Assembly (NCBI GenBank): GCA_018806915.1
Contig: JAGKQI010000040.1
Coordinates: 1,054,001 to 1,118,000 of the forward strand
Reading direction: 5' to 3'
DNA: 64,000 nt
Source: Phytophthora colocasiae
Lineage: Eukaryota; Oomycota; Peronosporomycetes; Peronosporales; Peronosporaceae
The notes beneath the pieces are model-generated. The model had not been told where the DNA came from and did no database searches. It was given only the letters and a program-made list of their open reading frames with translations. Each line of letters starts with the position of its first letter. Within the stretch, counting starts at the first letter, position 1. The position numbers and the translations under genes are program-made. This document shows positions 9,634-20,823 of the stretch, one piece after another.

Positions 9634-10637
9634 CTAGTCATAGCGCCTATAGTTCTCCCCGATGCAAATCTCGCCACTGTCCTCGCAATAAAAGGTCTTG
9701 GGAGGCAATTCGTGCCACACTGACTCCGTCGTCTTGCGTTGGGAAGTTCTTGCACTTTTCGCATTTGCACAGCCCTTGGAACTCGGCTTTTGATAGCTCG
9801 TATGCGATGATATCCACAACGTTCATAGCTTCCATCAAGAAACAAATCAAATTGTGTTCTCTCTCCAGCTGACGTCTCTCCCGGCGATGTTCATCAATCG
9901 CTTCTGCATCCACGAAAATGTCTGCCTGCATGCGAATATAATGCTCGACATGAGCGTCGACTTCCTGTCTTTCTTGGTCGATATAGTCGTTTAGAAACCT
10001 CAACCGAGTTTTAATCTGCTCTCGAGTTATCTATTTTTTTCATTCAGTAGTTAGTAAACCGTCAAATTGTAAGAACATACAGGGAATACCTTCGACAAAC
10101 TCATTGATGTGTCCAACCACTGCAGCATCCAAAGGTAATCATGCTCGTCGAATGCGTACAAGTTCCATACCCCAACATACACATCATACATTTGCTTGAC
10201 GGGCAATGAAGTAACGAAGTCGTCGATGTCGCTGGAGTTTTGTGCCTATTTATCAGACAAAGCGTTACCAAAAACAGCGATAACATTAACGTCTCCAATC
10301 ATGCATGTATACGTCCTTCGGCAGGTTCCTTGAAGTAAACAGGATACAACGCGTCGAACGAGATCTCGTCGGTGCTACTAAAGAACGAAAGAGCCTATCG
10401 TTTCAAACAAGTTAGATAAATGCTTTAAAAGCTGAATATGTACAATTTACCTCGGTTCTAAACTCGTCCTTTTCGCGGAAGTTGTACAGGCGCTTGCCAT
10501 CAGAAGCAGAGGATCTTGATGGGTCTTGTATCTGTCGACAGCAACAAATGATACCAGGGGTTACCCAATTGCAGATTATGCAAATTGAAGTGAGTGCATA
10601 CCTCAAACTGCTCTGCTTTCGGCCGAAAGTCACGCAT
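9634..10637 (-). CDS. Unknown spliced gene with Cys-rich C-terminus
   Basis: Start ATG at 10637 (MRDFRPKAEQFE). Plausible GT..AG introns then connect IQDPSRSSASDGKRLYNFRE, ALSFFSSTDEISFDALYPVY, the segment NSSDIDDFVTSLPVKQMYDV and ITREQIKTRLRFLNDYIDQE. The last part has a CKCEKCKNFPTQ motif and, after a one-base frame change near 9735, FYCEDSGEICIGENYRRYD-stop. The Cys pattern suggests a zinc-binding end. It is head-to-tail with the chromodomain-transposase gene on the same strand. The junction near 10320-10255 is not resolved. I do not recognise the family. Confidence 0.5.
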
Positions 10638-10969
10638 GGCTCCTCAACAGCAAAACGAAGAATGAAAGGCGTCCCAAGCTAAAGATTTTGGCAGCTGCTC
10701 GAAAGTGCCACTAACTTTTTTTTTCGAAAGATACTGACCGTGGGCTCACCGTCAGGCACAAGTCAGACGCAGCCTGTGTCAGTACTGTCTGTGCTAACGC
10801 CTCTACCAACTACAAATGTCAACGATGGTTTACCATTGACCTGGCCAATACTCAGTACTCAAGGAAGTTTATCATTAACCTGTAAAATACTAAACTCAAG
10901 GTAAACACAACAGTTACCAGTCGCTGACAAGGAAAAGTTACCACTGCTAACGTCGAGCAGCATAGCAGG

Positions 10970-11740
10970 TAATATCAGCGTTGTGACCAGTAGGGCTCAA
11001 GCGGCGTAACGGGTAGCGTAGCAGATCGTCGACCAGCGTACCAGGTAGAACATCCTAGTAGGTAGGGCAGCGTAGCAGGTTATAGCAGCATTGCGACCAG
11101 GTTCGAGTAGCGTAGCAGGTTATAGCAGCATTGTGACCAGTAGGGCTCCAGCAACGTAACGGGTAGCGTAGCAGATCGTCGACCAGCGTACCAGGTAGAA
11201 CAGCCTAGTAGGTAGGGCAGCGTAGCAGGTTATAGCAGCATTGTGACCAGTAGGGCTCCAGCAACGTAACGGGTAGCGTAGCAGATCGTCGACCAGCGTA
11301 CCAGGTAGAACAGCCTAGTAGGTAGGGCAGCGTAGCAGGTTATAGGAGCATTGCGACCAGGTTCAAATAGCGTAGCAGGTTATAGCAGCATTGTGACCAG
11401 TAGGGCTCCAGCAACGTAACGGGTAGCGTAGCAGATCGTCGACCAGCGTACCAGGTAGAACAGCCTAGTAGGTAGGGCAGCGTAGCAGGTTATAGCAGCA
11501 TTGTGACCAGTAGGGCTCCAGCAACGTAACGGGTAGCGTAGCAGATCGTCGACCTGCGTACCAGGTAGAACATCCTAGTAGGTAGGGCAGCGTAGCAGGT
11601 TATAGGAGCATTGCGACCAGGTTCGAGTAGCGTAGCAGGTTATAGCAGCATTGTGACCAGTAGGGCTCAAGCAACGTAACGGGTAGCGTAGCAGCGAGTA
11701 GAACGTCGAGTAGCGTAGCAGCCAGCAAAGGTCGAGCAGC
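10970..11740. repeat. Minisatellite with 260-bp higher-order unit
   Basis: The anchor CANCCTAGTAGGTAGGGCAG starts at 11051, 11201, 11311, 11461 and 11571, so spacings alternate 150, 110, 150, 110. The longer form has about 40 extra bases around GCATTGCGACCAGGTTCRAR. The small internal motif GTAGCGTAGCAG recurs throughout. A shorter, inverted stretch of the same array is at 15030-15300. The sequence encodes nothing recognisable; ORFs crossing it are repeat translations. Confidence 0.85.
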
Positions 11741-12504
11741 GTAGTCAGCAATTTCGTGTAGTGCACGTCGAGCCGGGCGTCAGGACATTGGGTAATGGGG
11801 GACTTGAGGGGGGCTTGGTGAAATTGAAAATGAGGCTCCGCTTTGCGATTCTTACCGCGAGGATCGCGCACATGAGGTTGGCTAGAGCTTCAACTTGCTG
11901 GCCAATTAGCACTCGTCATTTTTACGCTAGAGCCTCTTATTGGCGGAATCGTCAGAGCGAACCCGCCGGGGAAAAGCTTGGCTTGGAAACGCGCGCGGAA
12001 ACACGTATAGTGGGCCTTGCGACCGCGTAGGAATCATGTTGGCTTCAAGTTCAACCTCAACATATGATTACTATAATACTCACACTATACTATTGATATT
12101 ACTATACGTGGCGAAGAGTGCGTTTGTACTTGCGATAGTATGAACCCTGACAATAAAATGTCAACTGCGAAGAAACGTCGACTTGAGATTTCAATTATCA
12201 GCGATGGTCTGCATTTCACTCACTTTCTGTAGTCCGCCATGGGGACGATGATTAAACGCAGTTGCAGTAGTTAGTGGTAGTTCACGGGTGGCACGACCGT
12301 GCAGAAGCCGCCCGGAAAAATTGACCGTTTTGAAGTTGTTGCTAGAACTTCACAGCCGGCTACGAAAGCGCATTCAGGGACGTGGACACCCACGTTGAAG
12401 CTCCCAGTCCGGCTCGGCGTGGCTTTAGTGTCATAGACCTCTATCGATGATACCGCAGCCAAGACTGCTGCCTCATGTTGTGAGGATGTTTAACTTTATC
12501 GATG
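11560..12504 (+). repeat. Left arm of ~940-bp inverted repeat
   Basis: Nearly identical in reverse complement to 14274-15215. The inner edge is TAACTTTATCGATG (12491-12504), facing CATCGATTAAGTTA at 14274. The arm includes a 63-codon minus-strand ORF (12271-12462) that begins MAAVSSIEVYDTKATPSRTG and recurs on plus in the other arm; it has no recognised homologue. Confidence 0.9.
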
Positions 12505-14273
12505 TTCATACACGGTCGCCTTGCACCTATGCTACTACGTTTGTATCAATTCTAACTTCGCGGAAATCCATATGCGTTGTCTTCGAAGGTTTGCGTTCGG
12601 CTCAAAACCCAAACACGTAAGCGCTTGATTAACCGCTTCGCCGTCAATGTTCCAATCCGATGAGTGTCGAAACAAGACATGATAATGGATTCAAAAGGAA
12701 GCCTGCATATTCGGGATACTTGGCGCCACCGCTTGTTTCGCCGAAGTAAATGTCGTTGTGCAGCCTCCACGTTGCGTGGTCGCAGTGTGTATTTTTCCAG
12801 TGTATTAACAAGATCTCGTGATCTTCTCTCCGGCCTCTGGCAATATCGCTGTTGCCACAGAGAATACCACAGAGAATAGAGGCGCAATTGAACTACGACA
12901 TCGACTAAGACAAAGACAATTCGCAATGTGACACAACGACAGTGTTATGACCATGGCAACACCTAGACGTGATGAGGTATATTGAGTTACTTCCAAAGAG
13001 TCCTACAGACCTAGACTGGTCTAAGGACCGGTACAAGTCCAACCTTGGATGGCCGAGCCGTCTAATTTCCGACCGGGGAGATCCAGGACAAACGCTACAA
13101 CGAAATAGCGACAGCGACTACGACTACGACGATACGGACCTTCGTGCATTCGCCGAAGGCTTAAGATGGCCGGAGGATCTGCTGCGCTGTTACCAAAGCC
13201 TCTCGGACGTCTCAGTGTATCAGATGATGACCCGGCGGCCTTCGGCGTCGCTTGCGTACGCTGTCTGTGTTCGCTGACCTTCAGTGTCAGTACTCGCAAT
13301 TTGAACGTATGCTCTGTGTAATTATCGTTCGTTTGGGTATCGAAAGCCCTAGCACTGCGAGAGGTTGGCTCTGGAACCATTTTCGACGTGTTTCCATGAA
13401 ACCCAACACTGGTATAAATACAGTCCCGGACCTAGTGGAGCTAGGCGGTTGTTTTTTAAGGACGTAAGCTCGGAGAGCTAGTACTCGGTGGCTGACGCAG
13501 GACTTGCGGGTAACATGCTGCTACCAAGCCAGCTTCCACTTCCACTGGTAAGGATACGTCTAGTGACAAGATGTCGTCCTCGACTCTTAAGATCAAGAGT
13601 AGTTCGGTAACCCCAAATACTCAGTTGTGACAGTCTAGTCTTATATTTCTCCAAGAACACAAAGCCTTACAAAAACATTTGACGCAACTACAACCTCCAG
13701 CAGGCTCGCAATCTGCCTCGCTGAGTGACCGGCTTCATTCTACTCATCATATCCCTGAATTACCACTGGTTCGTGAGCCGTTGCTGAAAAAAATGAAACG
13801 ACATTTCCAACACTAGCGCGTTAGATAGATGAATGCGCATCCAAAGTCATATTGGGACATTGGGCATCGAAAACCCAACGCTGTTAGCCTAAAACTGCAT
13901 GTACGTGGCGAACCCTCGTTATCATAGTTGTTTGGGCCAGCGTGCAGTTTAGTCATTGACCCACAGCACAGCATCAAAACCTTTCACCATCTTTAGCATA
14001 CACATCCACTTACAAATTTTGTATTCTCGTGAACGTCACGAGAATACACAAACCTTGATTCAACGTGGAGAACGCGACTAAAACGCAAGGATGATTACGT
14101 CCCTGCTAAATGTTAATCAACTTCTCTCTTCTTCTCTGTGGTAGATTCCGGACTATGATTAATATGGTATAAGCTGGTTTAAAAGCAGAAGATCTTCAGC
14201 GGCATGTTGTCTTTCTGTACCAGCACTACTAATGAAATTCATACGACGCACTCTGCAGAATGGACAGGGCGTC
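12505..14273. other. 1.77-kb spacer of the fold-back element, no gene recognised
   Basis: Only short unrelated ORFs occur (for example 12552-12926 minus and 12969-13277 plus), none with a recognisable motif. A perfect palindrome, TATTCTCGTGA / TCACGAGAATA, lies at about 14021-14045. Confidence 0.5.
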
Positions 14274-15215
14274 CATCGATTAAGTTAAACATCCTCACAA
14301 CATGAGGCAGCAGTCTTGGCTGCGGTATCATCGATAGAGGTCTATGACGCTAAAGCCACGCCGAGCCGGACTGGGAGCTTCAACGTGGGTGTCCACGTCC
14401 CTGAATGCGCTTTCGTAGCCGGCTGTGAAGTTCTAGCAACAACTTCAAAACGGTCAATTTTTTCCGGGCGGCTTCTGCACGGTCGTGCCACCCGTGAACT
14501 ACCACTAACTACTGCAACTGCGTTTAATCATCGTCCCCATGGCGGACTACAGAAAGTGAGTGAAATGCAGACCATCGCTGATAATTGAAATCTCAAGTCG
14601 ACGTTTCTTCGCAGTTGACATTTTATTGTCAGGGTTCATACTATCGCAAGTACAAACGCACTCTTCGCCACGTATAGTAATATCAATAGTATAGTGTGAG
14701 TATTATAGTAATCATATGTTGAGGTTGAACTTGAAGCCAACATGATTCCTACGCGGTCGCAAGGCCCACTATACGTGTTTCCGCGCGCTTTTCCAAGCCA
14801 AGCTTTTCCCCGGCGGGTTCGCTCTGACGATTCCGCCAATAAGAGGCTCTAGCGTAAAAATGACGAGTGCTAATTGGCCAGCAAGTTGAAGCTCTAGCCA
14901 ACCTCATGTGCGCGATCCTCGCGGTAAGAATCGCAAAGCGGAGCCTCATTTTCAATTTCACCAAGCCCCCCTCAAGTCCCCCATTACCCAATGTCCTGAC
15001 GCCCTGCTCGACGTGCACTACACGAAATTGCTGACTACGCTGCTCGACCTTTGCTGGCTGCTACGCTACTCGACGTTCTACTCGCTGCTACGCTACCCGT
15101 TACGTTGCTTGAGCCCTACTGGTCACAATGCTGCTATAACCTGCTACGCTACTCGAACCTGGTCGCAATGCTCCTATAACCTGCTACGCTGCCCTACCTA
15201 CTAGGCTGTTCTACC
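14274..15215 (-). repeat. Right arm of ~940-bp inverted repeat
   Basis: Reverse complement of the left arm with a few substitutions. It runs on into an inverted, shortened minisatellite up to about 15310. The two arms could form a very long hairpin in single-stranded DNA or RNA, and transcripts across it could produce double-stranded RNA. Confidence 0.9.
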
Positions 15216-15435
15216 TGGTACGCTGCTCGACGTTCTGCTACGCAACCCTTACGCTACACCATCACAATGCTGCTTTAACCTGCTACGCTGCCCGGCGTTC
15301 TGCTGTGTAGTTGCGCTAGGGAAAGTTTTTGTGGCTGCTGACGGCTTCGATTCCCTGTCAGCTGATCAGCTCGAGGTGTAGTGCTTACCTTGAGTTTAGT
15401 ACTACAGTAGTAGTATTTGAGAGGTCAATGATAAG

Positions 15436-16045
15436 TTGTTCCCGAGCACAAAGAAGACGAAGCTGCGGCTGAAGATGTCGGAGATCGCGAGAATTCTCGA
15501 CCAAGCGAGAACATTCCCGCCCAGAAGCCTGTTACTCCTCGAAAGAGAGCCAACCACCAGGAGGCTGAAGAAGACAATGAATTGACACCCAGTAAATTCA
15601 TTGTACCCAGTAAAAAAGAAGGTTGCACGAGAGAATCCTCACGCTCCTGAGCGAGCGTCCTTTTCTCGTACTACCCGACGTGATACATCCAAGTCTCTCT
15701 ATCCTCTACTTCCCAAAACGAGGCAGCACGAGGCAACATCGAAGGCTCAAGCTCAGTATCTCCGGTATAAACTCTCACTGAAGAATCACTTACTGAAACT
15801 ACGCCAGCGAGAGACCTCTCCGCGACAGCACTTGAAACGTGCGTACAAGTCTGGGGAGCATGTGGCAAACGTCGACAAGATTCGGTTTTGTCGGTTCGAG
15901 CAAGATGTGCGTTTGCGCCGCATTGCTATTGGGCTGGAGGCCAAGAACGAAGAAGAGAAGCAGCTACGACAAGCCATGAGCCACCTGCTCGATCTGGAGA
16001 AGGAGAAGCTCAGGGAAGAACACCGCGTGACGGCGTCAGTGCTTA
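15436..16045 (+). CDS. Unknown acidic/basic coiled-coil protein, partial
   Basis: The first part is acidic (EHKEDEAAAEDVGDREN, then TPRKRANHQEAEEDNELTP). At the A-run near 15612 the frame shifts by one and a basic, helical protein continues (RENPHAPERASFSRTT, ... LRYKLSLKNHLLKLRQRE, ... EEEKQLRQAMSHLLDLEKEK). The last residues of the annotated ORF, beyond 16045, are translated terminal repeat. No start codon is visible, so the 5' end is missing. It lies between the inner and outer terminal repeats of the fold-back element and may be host sequence trapped between two insertions. Function unknown. Confidence 0.4.
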
Positions 16046-16108
16046 TCATATATCTCGAGTTTAGTACTACTGTAGTATTGGACAGGTCAATGGTAAAACA
16101 TCGTCGAC

Positions 16109-16825
16109 ATGGTGTTGGAAGGTCCAAAGATAAATCGTAGATGTAGAGGCAAAACATTTAGATCGGGCAGTCATTCAATGGTGAGCGTTGGAAGGATCTA
16201 CTTTCTTTCGGCACGACAACAAAAATATTTGAATCGATGGCGGATCAACATCGTCACTAAACGCGTCCTTTTAAGCAGATTGTATGCTGTGTTTACTTTC
16301 GCAACGTAGGTTTTAGAATTTTATGCTACTTTGTGCTTCCAACTGTCAACAGCAAGACAACGGTGTCATTCGAGATGGCGATGATACCTGCAGGGAGCGA
16401 GCGAGCCGAGGGCGCATCGTCCAAAGGCACAACATAGTGACGTCCACGACGGCTGGTCAGACCAAGGTTGAGGCATGCGAAGCAGTCGTCCAAGCACAAG
16501 TCGTCGGGCAAGGACACACTGTCGGATATGCACTAAATCTGGCATATAGACGTACCAAGTTGACGTGGTGTGCTCACGCCTCGGGATATCTCTACGCGTT
16601 AGAGGGAGCATGAATATAAAGTCTTGTATGCAAATACGCTATGTGAAGAGTTGACATCGTCATTACTAAACTCAATATAAATACGTCTTTTAATGTCAAT
16701 GTTGTTCTGCCATCGATGTAAATTTATGTTGTCAACTGTATTGCTAACAATAAAAACGTAAAAAAAAACCTTGATAGCCAGTACATTGCCGTACTTCCGG
16801 AGATTGTTGCACTGCGTCTCCAACG
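16109..16825. other. AT-rich stretch without a recognisable gene
   Basis: ORFs on both strands (for example 16323-16613 plus and 16366-16611 minus) overlap each other and show no motif. An AATAAA-like signal followed by a long A-run lies at 16745-16770. Confidence 0.4.
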
Positions 16826-17377
16826 CTATTGAGAAACAACAGTGTAGAAATGTGCTACTTCAGCCACCTCAGGTTCCGCCGCTTGAAAATCACGGTAAAG
16901 GTTGCACAACAACTCATCTGGTAGCGGGTCATTCGCGCGTTGATTTAATTTTTTCGCGTGCTCGAAATCATCGCAAAGAAAACTCACCACGTAAGTCTTC
17001 CCTTCAAGTCCACAATCGATCCAACACGAATTTGCCATTCTCTCCACGAACTCCCATTCCACTTGAGAAATGTGCGAACTGCCAACGATCACCACTTCGG
17101 CGCTTTGAAGCTCAGCTCTAAATATGCCGTGCATGTTCCTATCACACCACCATGCACCCCATTTATCTTGCTGAGGGGTGAGTATACGCACGATCCGTGC
17201 ATTGCTCACGGTGTCCTCTGCGAATGCACGTCGAAGCATCTCGGCGAACTTTGTCTTCCCGCTTCCAGGCAACCCACGTAGCACGACAACACACGACCCG
17301 TAGGACCATGTTTTGTTGTCAATAAAGTCGTGAACGATGGACAATGCCACGTCCTCCACGCGCCAGCTCCAATTCAT
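16826..17377 (-). CDS. P-loop kinase/ATPase-like protein
   Basis: 183 aa from the Met at 17377. Residues about 29-40 carry a textbook Walker A (VVVLRGLPGSGKTKFAEML), followed by helix and strand segments and VVIVGSSHISQVEWEFVERM. The single small P-loop domain resembles AAA_33/polynucleotide-kinase-type or N4BP2-like kinases, which phosphorylate small molecules or nucleic-acid ends. A possible upstream start at 17449 (MTTSERIGDATFIFSC) is followed by a stop at the joining frame, so I keep 17377. The ORF is uninterrupted, which is unusual here. Substrate unknown. Confidence 0.6.
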   Translation of the reverse strand: MNWSWRVEDVALSIVHDFIDNKTWSYGSCVVVLRGLPGSGKTKFAEMLRRAFAEDTVSNARIVRILTPQQDKWGAWWCDRNMHGIFRAELQSAEVVIVGSSHISQVEWEFVERMANSCWIDCGLEGKTYVVSFLCDDFEHAKKLNQRANDPLPDELLCNLYRDFQAAEPEVAEVAHFYTVVSQ

Positions 17378-17696
17378 ACCTCGGTTGTAGTTGGACCAAT
17401 GCAGGAAAAAATGAAAGTGGCATCCCCAATTCTTTCAGACGTAGTCATGTTCTGTCCTTATAGATATTTCTCGGAGGTCTCTCAAAGTCTCTCAAACGTC
17501 GAAAGCATGTCGGCCAATCCTCAGAAATACCGTTTATCCTACTGTACTAGTTTTGAAGTCAAGTTGTCTTTTATCATTTAAAATTATACTTATACAGATT
17601 TTTGTCACTAGATCGCAGTGGAGTCCAATGGCTTGGATGATTCTACGTCTGTAAGCTCTTCTGTAGATTCCAATTCTAGTCTGGAAGACTAAAGAT

Positions 17697-18044
17697 GTGG
17701 TGAACAACTTCAACGCTGCTATGAATCGTCACAAGCGCTACGTTGAGCAATTGACGTTGCCTACACTTCACTATTCACTCTGGAATTATAAAGACGGATA
17801 TTTCTTCGGGCCGATGCAGTTTGTGGCTGGATTATTGCCTGGAGTTGTGGTAGGCGTTGCTGTCACTCAGCAAGGGCAATTTCACTTTGAGCACAGACAA
17901 GTGGAGCCTCCATCGCTTTTCGGTAAATTGGCAAACTGGTGCAGTCGACGAGCACCTGCGGCGGGTACGCCTTGGCATCCCATTCCGTTGCCGATGGACG
18001 AGTACAGCTACCTGATGCATCCTGCGACAGTTGAGGTCACGTGA
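17697..18044 (+). CDS. Unknown 115-aa protein with hydrophobic segment
   Basis: It starts MVNNFNAAMNRHKRYVEQ, with a hydrophobic stretch GPMQFVAGLLPGVVVGVAVT in the middle and a Pro/His-rich end. A GTAAGC..CTAG interval just upstream (about 17651-17678) could be an intron, so the true start may be earlier. It is uninterrupted and not shadowed by a better frame. Family not recognised. Confidence 0.4.
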   Translation: MVNNFNAAMNRHKRYVEQLTLPTLHYSLWNYKDGYFFGPMQFVAGLLPGVVVGVAVTQQGQFHFEHRQVEPPSLFGKLANWCSRRAPAAGTPWHPIPLPMDEYSYLMHPATVEVT

Positions 18045-18357
18045 GATTTAAGACAATAGGTCACGGAAGAATATGTGGAGACGTACGATGTACTACGCAC
18101 GTGCTATGGTTGGCGTTTACCGACTCGAGTATAGTGAACTGATCTCGTGCAATATACTTACCTAGGATAGTAGAAATACATGTAGATTAATGCTCAACGT
18201 TCGTGTCATCTCAAAGTTAAAGGATAAATAAGCAGGTCGTTGTGTTTCGCTTTTTATATGTTTTTCTCTGCTGCTCCGTCGCTATAGGTCTATCTCCGAC
18301 TGCGCTCTACACCTCTACGATCTCCAACTCGAGCAAGTACGACCTCGACTCAAAAGC

Positions 18358-18493
18358 TTAAATTGTGAAGAGAGACGCGCTCGCATGCAAGCACCTCGCT
18401 GTCAGGTTGCGTTGCTGCTTGAGATCCAGCAACAGAGGTAGCTCTGATGAGCATCTATCTGACTCTTTCTTGAGAAACTCCAGCCAGATATGA
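18358..18493 (-). CDS. C-terminal end of an unknown gene, separated by inversion
   Basis: Minus-strand frame SHIWLEFLKKESDRCSSE, then LPLLLDLKQQRNLTA, ending SLFTI-stop at 18358. Upstream of 18493 the sequence becomes DIRS reverse transcriptase on the opposite strand. If the 18494-24541 interval is reversed, this end joins in frame to the ORF ending at 24541 (KARLKALVLA then SHIWLEFL). The join is inferred. Confidence 0.5.
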
Positions 18494-19816
18494 GAACCAG
18501 TGAACGATAATACCAAACCTGATGTGGACATTGAGGTATCGTACGACGGTGCTGAGGCACTTTCCAACCGGGCTCTGGATGTAGCAGAAACATTCCCGAA
18601 GTTGCAGCAGATGATGACCGGCGACGTGAATGGGGCATTCCGAAACATACCGATATCTGCTGATCATGTTGGTCGGTTTGCTGGTACGATACCCGAGTTG
18701 GGAATTTTGGTGATAGACTTGTGTTGTCCGTTTGGTTGGAAGAATTCACCATCTTCCTATTGGACAGCAGGTGCTGCAATTGGTCATCTTTATGCCAATT
18801 CCGCACCGGAATGACAGCTACAACCAGCTCTTGCTCGTGAAAACTACGGGAAAATGTGGTGCGATGATCATATCTCTATCGAACCTGACATTGGCTCTCG
18901 TTTGGCTGAGGCAGAGATTGCTTTACGCTGTTCCATGGTGTCTGTTCTAGGGCCCAATGCATGCAATGAGAAAACGTTTTCCGGTTGGTTTACGCGGGGG
19001 ATAGCACTCGGATTGGATAGGGACCTGGAGGCTCTCACAGTTTCGGTGCCGGCAGCAAAAGTTTCGAAAGCTCTCCATCGCGCTTCGGACGTGTCCAAGC
19101 AGGTTACAACTACTCGTACGCAGCTTCAGAAGCTTTTAGGGAGCTTGCGACACGTCGTTACTTGTATCCGACCTGCAACTTCGTTCTTTCAGCGTGTAGC
19201 TGCTGTCGCAAGAACGGCACCTCGTTTTGGATCTACAGAGGTCACGGAAGATGTTAAGGAAGATCTCCGTTGGTTTACTGTCATTCTGGCAATTGGCCGA
19301 CTAAACCGGATTCCGTTGTCACGTTTCGTGCGCAGAAACGAGTCAGACATTCACATTCAAATGGATGCTAGCGATCGGGGTTTGTGCGCACTATTATCTG
19401 CTCAGCAGCAATTTTTGCAGGTGGAGTTCAGTGACACTGAGCGGGATATGATCGAGCGTTGCAATCGTGAGAGCAACATCGAATTTTGCATCAATGTTAG
19501 AGAGTTAATGAGCGCAGTATTCGCGGCGATCTGTTGGGGGAAGTTGTGGTCCAGATTGGATCACGATTCGGATATCCACGTTAAGTTTTGGATCGATAAT
19601 ACCTCCGCCGTAGCATGGAGCAACAAGAAGTCAAGCAGGAATAAGTTCGCTCAAATGCTGTTGCGGATCCTCGCTATTCACGAAGTGCGACATGGATTTT
19701 ATACGCCGACTGCATCTCTTGTTGCTGGAGCGGACAACACAATGGCGGATGCAGGAAGCAGGGTGTGGCAGTCGCCAACTTTGAAGGAGAAATTTTCTAA
19801 TTTGTGTGTTGGATAG
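18494..19816 (+). CDS. DIRS reverse transcriptase core + RNase H (one frame break)
   Basis: The RT begins VNDNTKPDVDIEV, then MMTGDVNGAFRNIPI with the first catalytic Asp, then CCPFGWKNSPSSYW. After a stop/frame break at about 18812 it resumes with the catalytic pair in KMWCDDHISIE (DIRS form of xxDD) and the thumb. RNase H follows from about 19360 (QMDASDRGLCALLS, FCINVRELMSAVFAAICWG, KFWIDNTSAVAWSNKKSSRN, and VAGADNTMADAGSRVW). The N-terminal RT motifs are missing. It functions in copying the element RNA into cDNA. Confidence 0.85.
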
Positions 19817-19975
19817 ACGCAGGTTCTGATTCCGACAGGCTCGCGGAACCTCTCTCAGCTTTGGGAGCACTATTGCTAGCAGGGGCTTTAAGCGCAGACT
19901 TCACGAAAAGAGAGTTATACAAGGGCATGGTCTCAGTGGGTTGCATGGTGCGAAATGATGCGCATGAGCCCGTGA

Positions 19976-20823
19976 TTGGCAGCAACAGACACTGACCGCA
20001 ACGCCGAACAGCTCGGTGCATGTGCAGTCTACCTTTGGAAGTACGGAATGAACCGCAAGCGGGTGGGAAATACCTTTTCTACAATTTGCACAAAACTGTG
20101 TGCAGTGCGGTGGTATCACCGTAATACAGCAGGGTACGATCCGGGTGTGAACGCTAGTCACGCTATCTTGTTACGCGGAATTCGTCGATTCACTGATTCG
20201 GTGGTTAAACAGCAGCCCCTATCTGCTCGGCTTCTCCTTTCAATTTTTGAAGATTTGAATACTAAGAAGCCTCACCATCAATTTCTTTGGGGTGGGCTCC
20301 TGTTAGGATTCATCGGAAAGCTGACCCACAATTACGTTTTACGGCTTTCTGGTATACAGTTCTTCAATCAGAAACGAACAAGTCGTATCCCCAAAACAGG
20401 CAGAAGTGGTGGGTATTACACTCAACGGAGCGAAAAATAATCAGTTCGGACGCGAGGAAGTCAGATTTCATTTCAAGTCAGGTGATGGTTTACTTTGCCC
20501 TGTTCGAGCAGCGCGCTGGATTATGAAGGCAGCAATTACACTTGGAACACAAGGATGTGAACCCGCACTATCAGTGGGAGGTGGTGGAATTACCTAGAAC
20601 AGAAGTCGCCAGCGTCATTAAGAGCGCGGCTAAGCGGCTCGGGCTGGATCAGGCCAGGTTTTCCACACACTCGGTGCGCATCGGAGGAGCCACAGCTTTG
20701 CTGAACGCGGGCACGGATCGTTTGGTTATCAAAATCATGGGACGGTGGTTGTCAAACGCATTCGAGGAGTATCCCGTGTTATCGGCTAAGGGATCAGCAG
20801 GTCTCTCCTGTCAAATGTGCTGA
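19976..20823 (+). CDS. DIRS tyrosine recombinase, frame-shifted
   Basis: The catalytic C-terminus is clear at 20640-20800: RFSTHSVRIGGATALLNAG contains HxxR, and IMGRWLSNAFEEYPVL holds the final Tyr nucleophile. Upstream frames carry the helical core (HAILLRGIRRFTDS near 20160; HHQFLWGGLLLGFIGKLTHN near 20280), broken by frameshifts at about 20350 and 20540. It replaces the DDE integrase of LTR elements and integrates circular cDNA. Confidence 0.8.

Larger units (their letters stand above)
10818..16108. mobile_element. Large fold-back element with nested terminal inverted repeats
   Basis: The left end (10818-10858) matches the reverse complement of 16068-16108: GTCRACGATGKTTTACCATT on each side, then GACCTGKCCAATACT. 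A second inner pair is 10865-10904 and 15385-15435 (sharing TAAACTCAAGGTAA). Inside lie a minisatellite array, two roughly 940-bp inverted arms and a 1.77-kb spacer. No transposase is recognisable, so it is probably non-autonomous. I could not find a clear target-site duplication, and whether the outer pair marks one element or two overlapping ones is uncertain. Confidence 0.6.
1..18493 (+). mobile_element. Interior of a giant piggyBac-like element, copy 1 (inferred extent)
   Basis: By homology with copy 2, the left terminus should lie about 818 bp before the window. The element is inferred to run through the transposase gene and the nested fold-back element to 18493, and then to continue in inverted form at 24541 down to 23200. 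The estimated total is about 20.6 kb, of which roughly 6.4 kb is nested elements. The extent rests on matching termini at 54392 and 23200 plus the inversion model. If the inversion is rejected, only the transposase-bearing segment can be called piggyBac-like. Confidence 0.5.
18494..20823 (+). mobile_element. DIRS-like retrotransposon, 3' half (RT core, RNase H, tyrosine recombinase)
   Basis: Encodes, in order, an RT core, RNase H and a tyrosine recombinase, the diagnostic combination of the DIRS order. The 5' half (gag-like and RT N-part) is absent here but lies at 24542-27510 on the opposite strand and ends at exactly the point where this half begins. Confidence 0.85.

Noticed and set aside
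10970..11740. CRISPR-like array
   Set aside because: Repeat and spacing are those of a eukaryotic minisatellite (110/150-bp units, no unique spacers, no cas genes).
12552..12926. 124-codon minus ORF in the fold-back spacer
   Set aside because: Arg-rich but no recognisable domain and not matched in any repeat copy; left as spacer.
11575..15204. Paired ~98-codon ORFs (11575-11871 minus and 14908-15204 plus)
   Set aside because: Both are translations of the inverted arms running into minisatellite; repetitive Leu-Arg-Tyr pattern with no domain.
16323..16613. 96-codon plus ORF and 81-codon minus ORF
   Set aside because: Mutually overlapping, no motif, no splice or start context.
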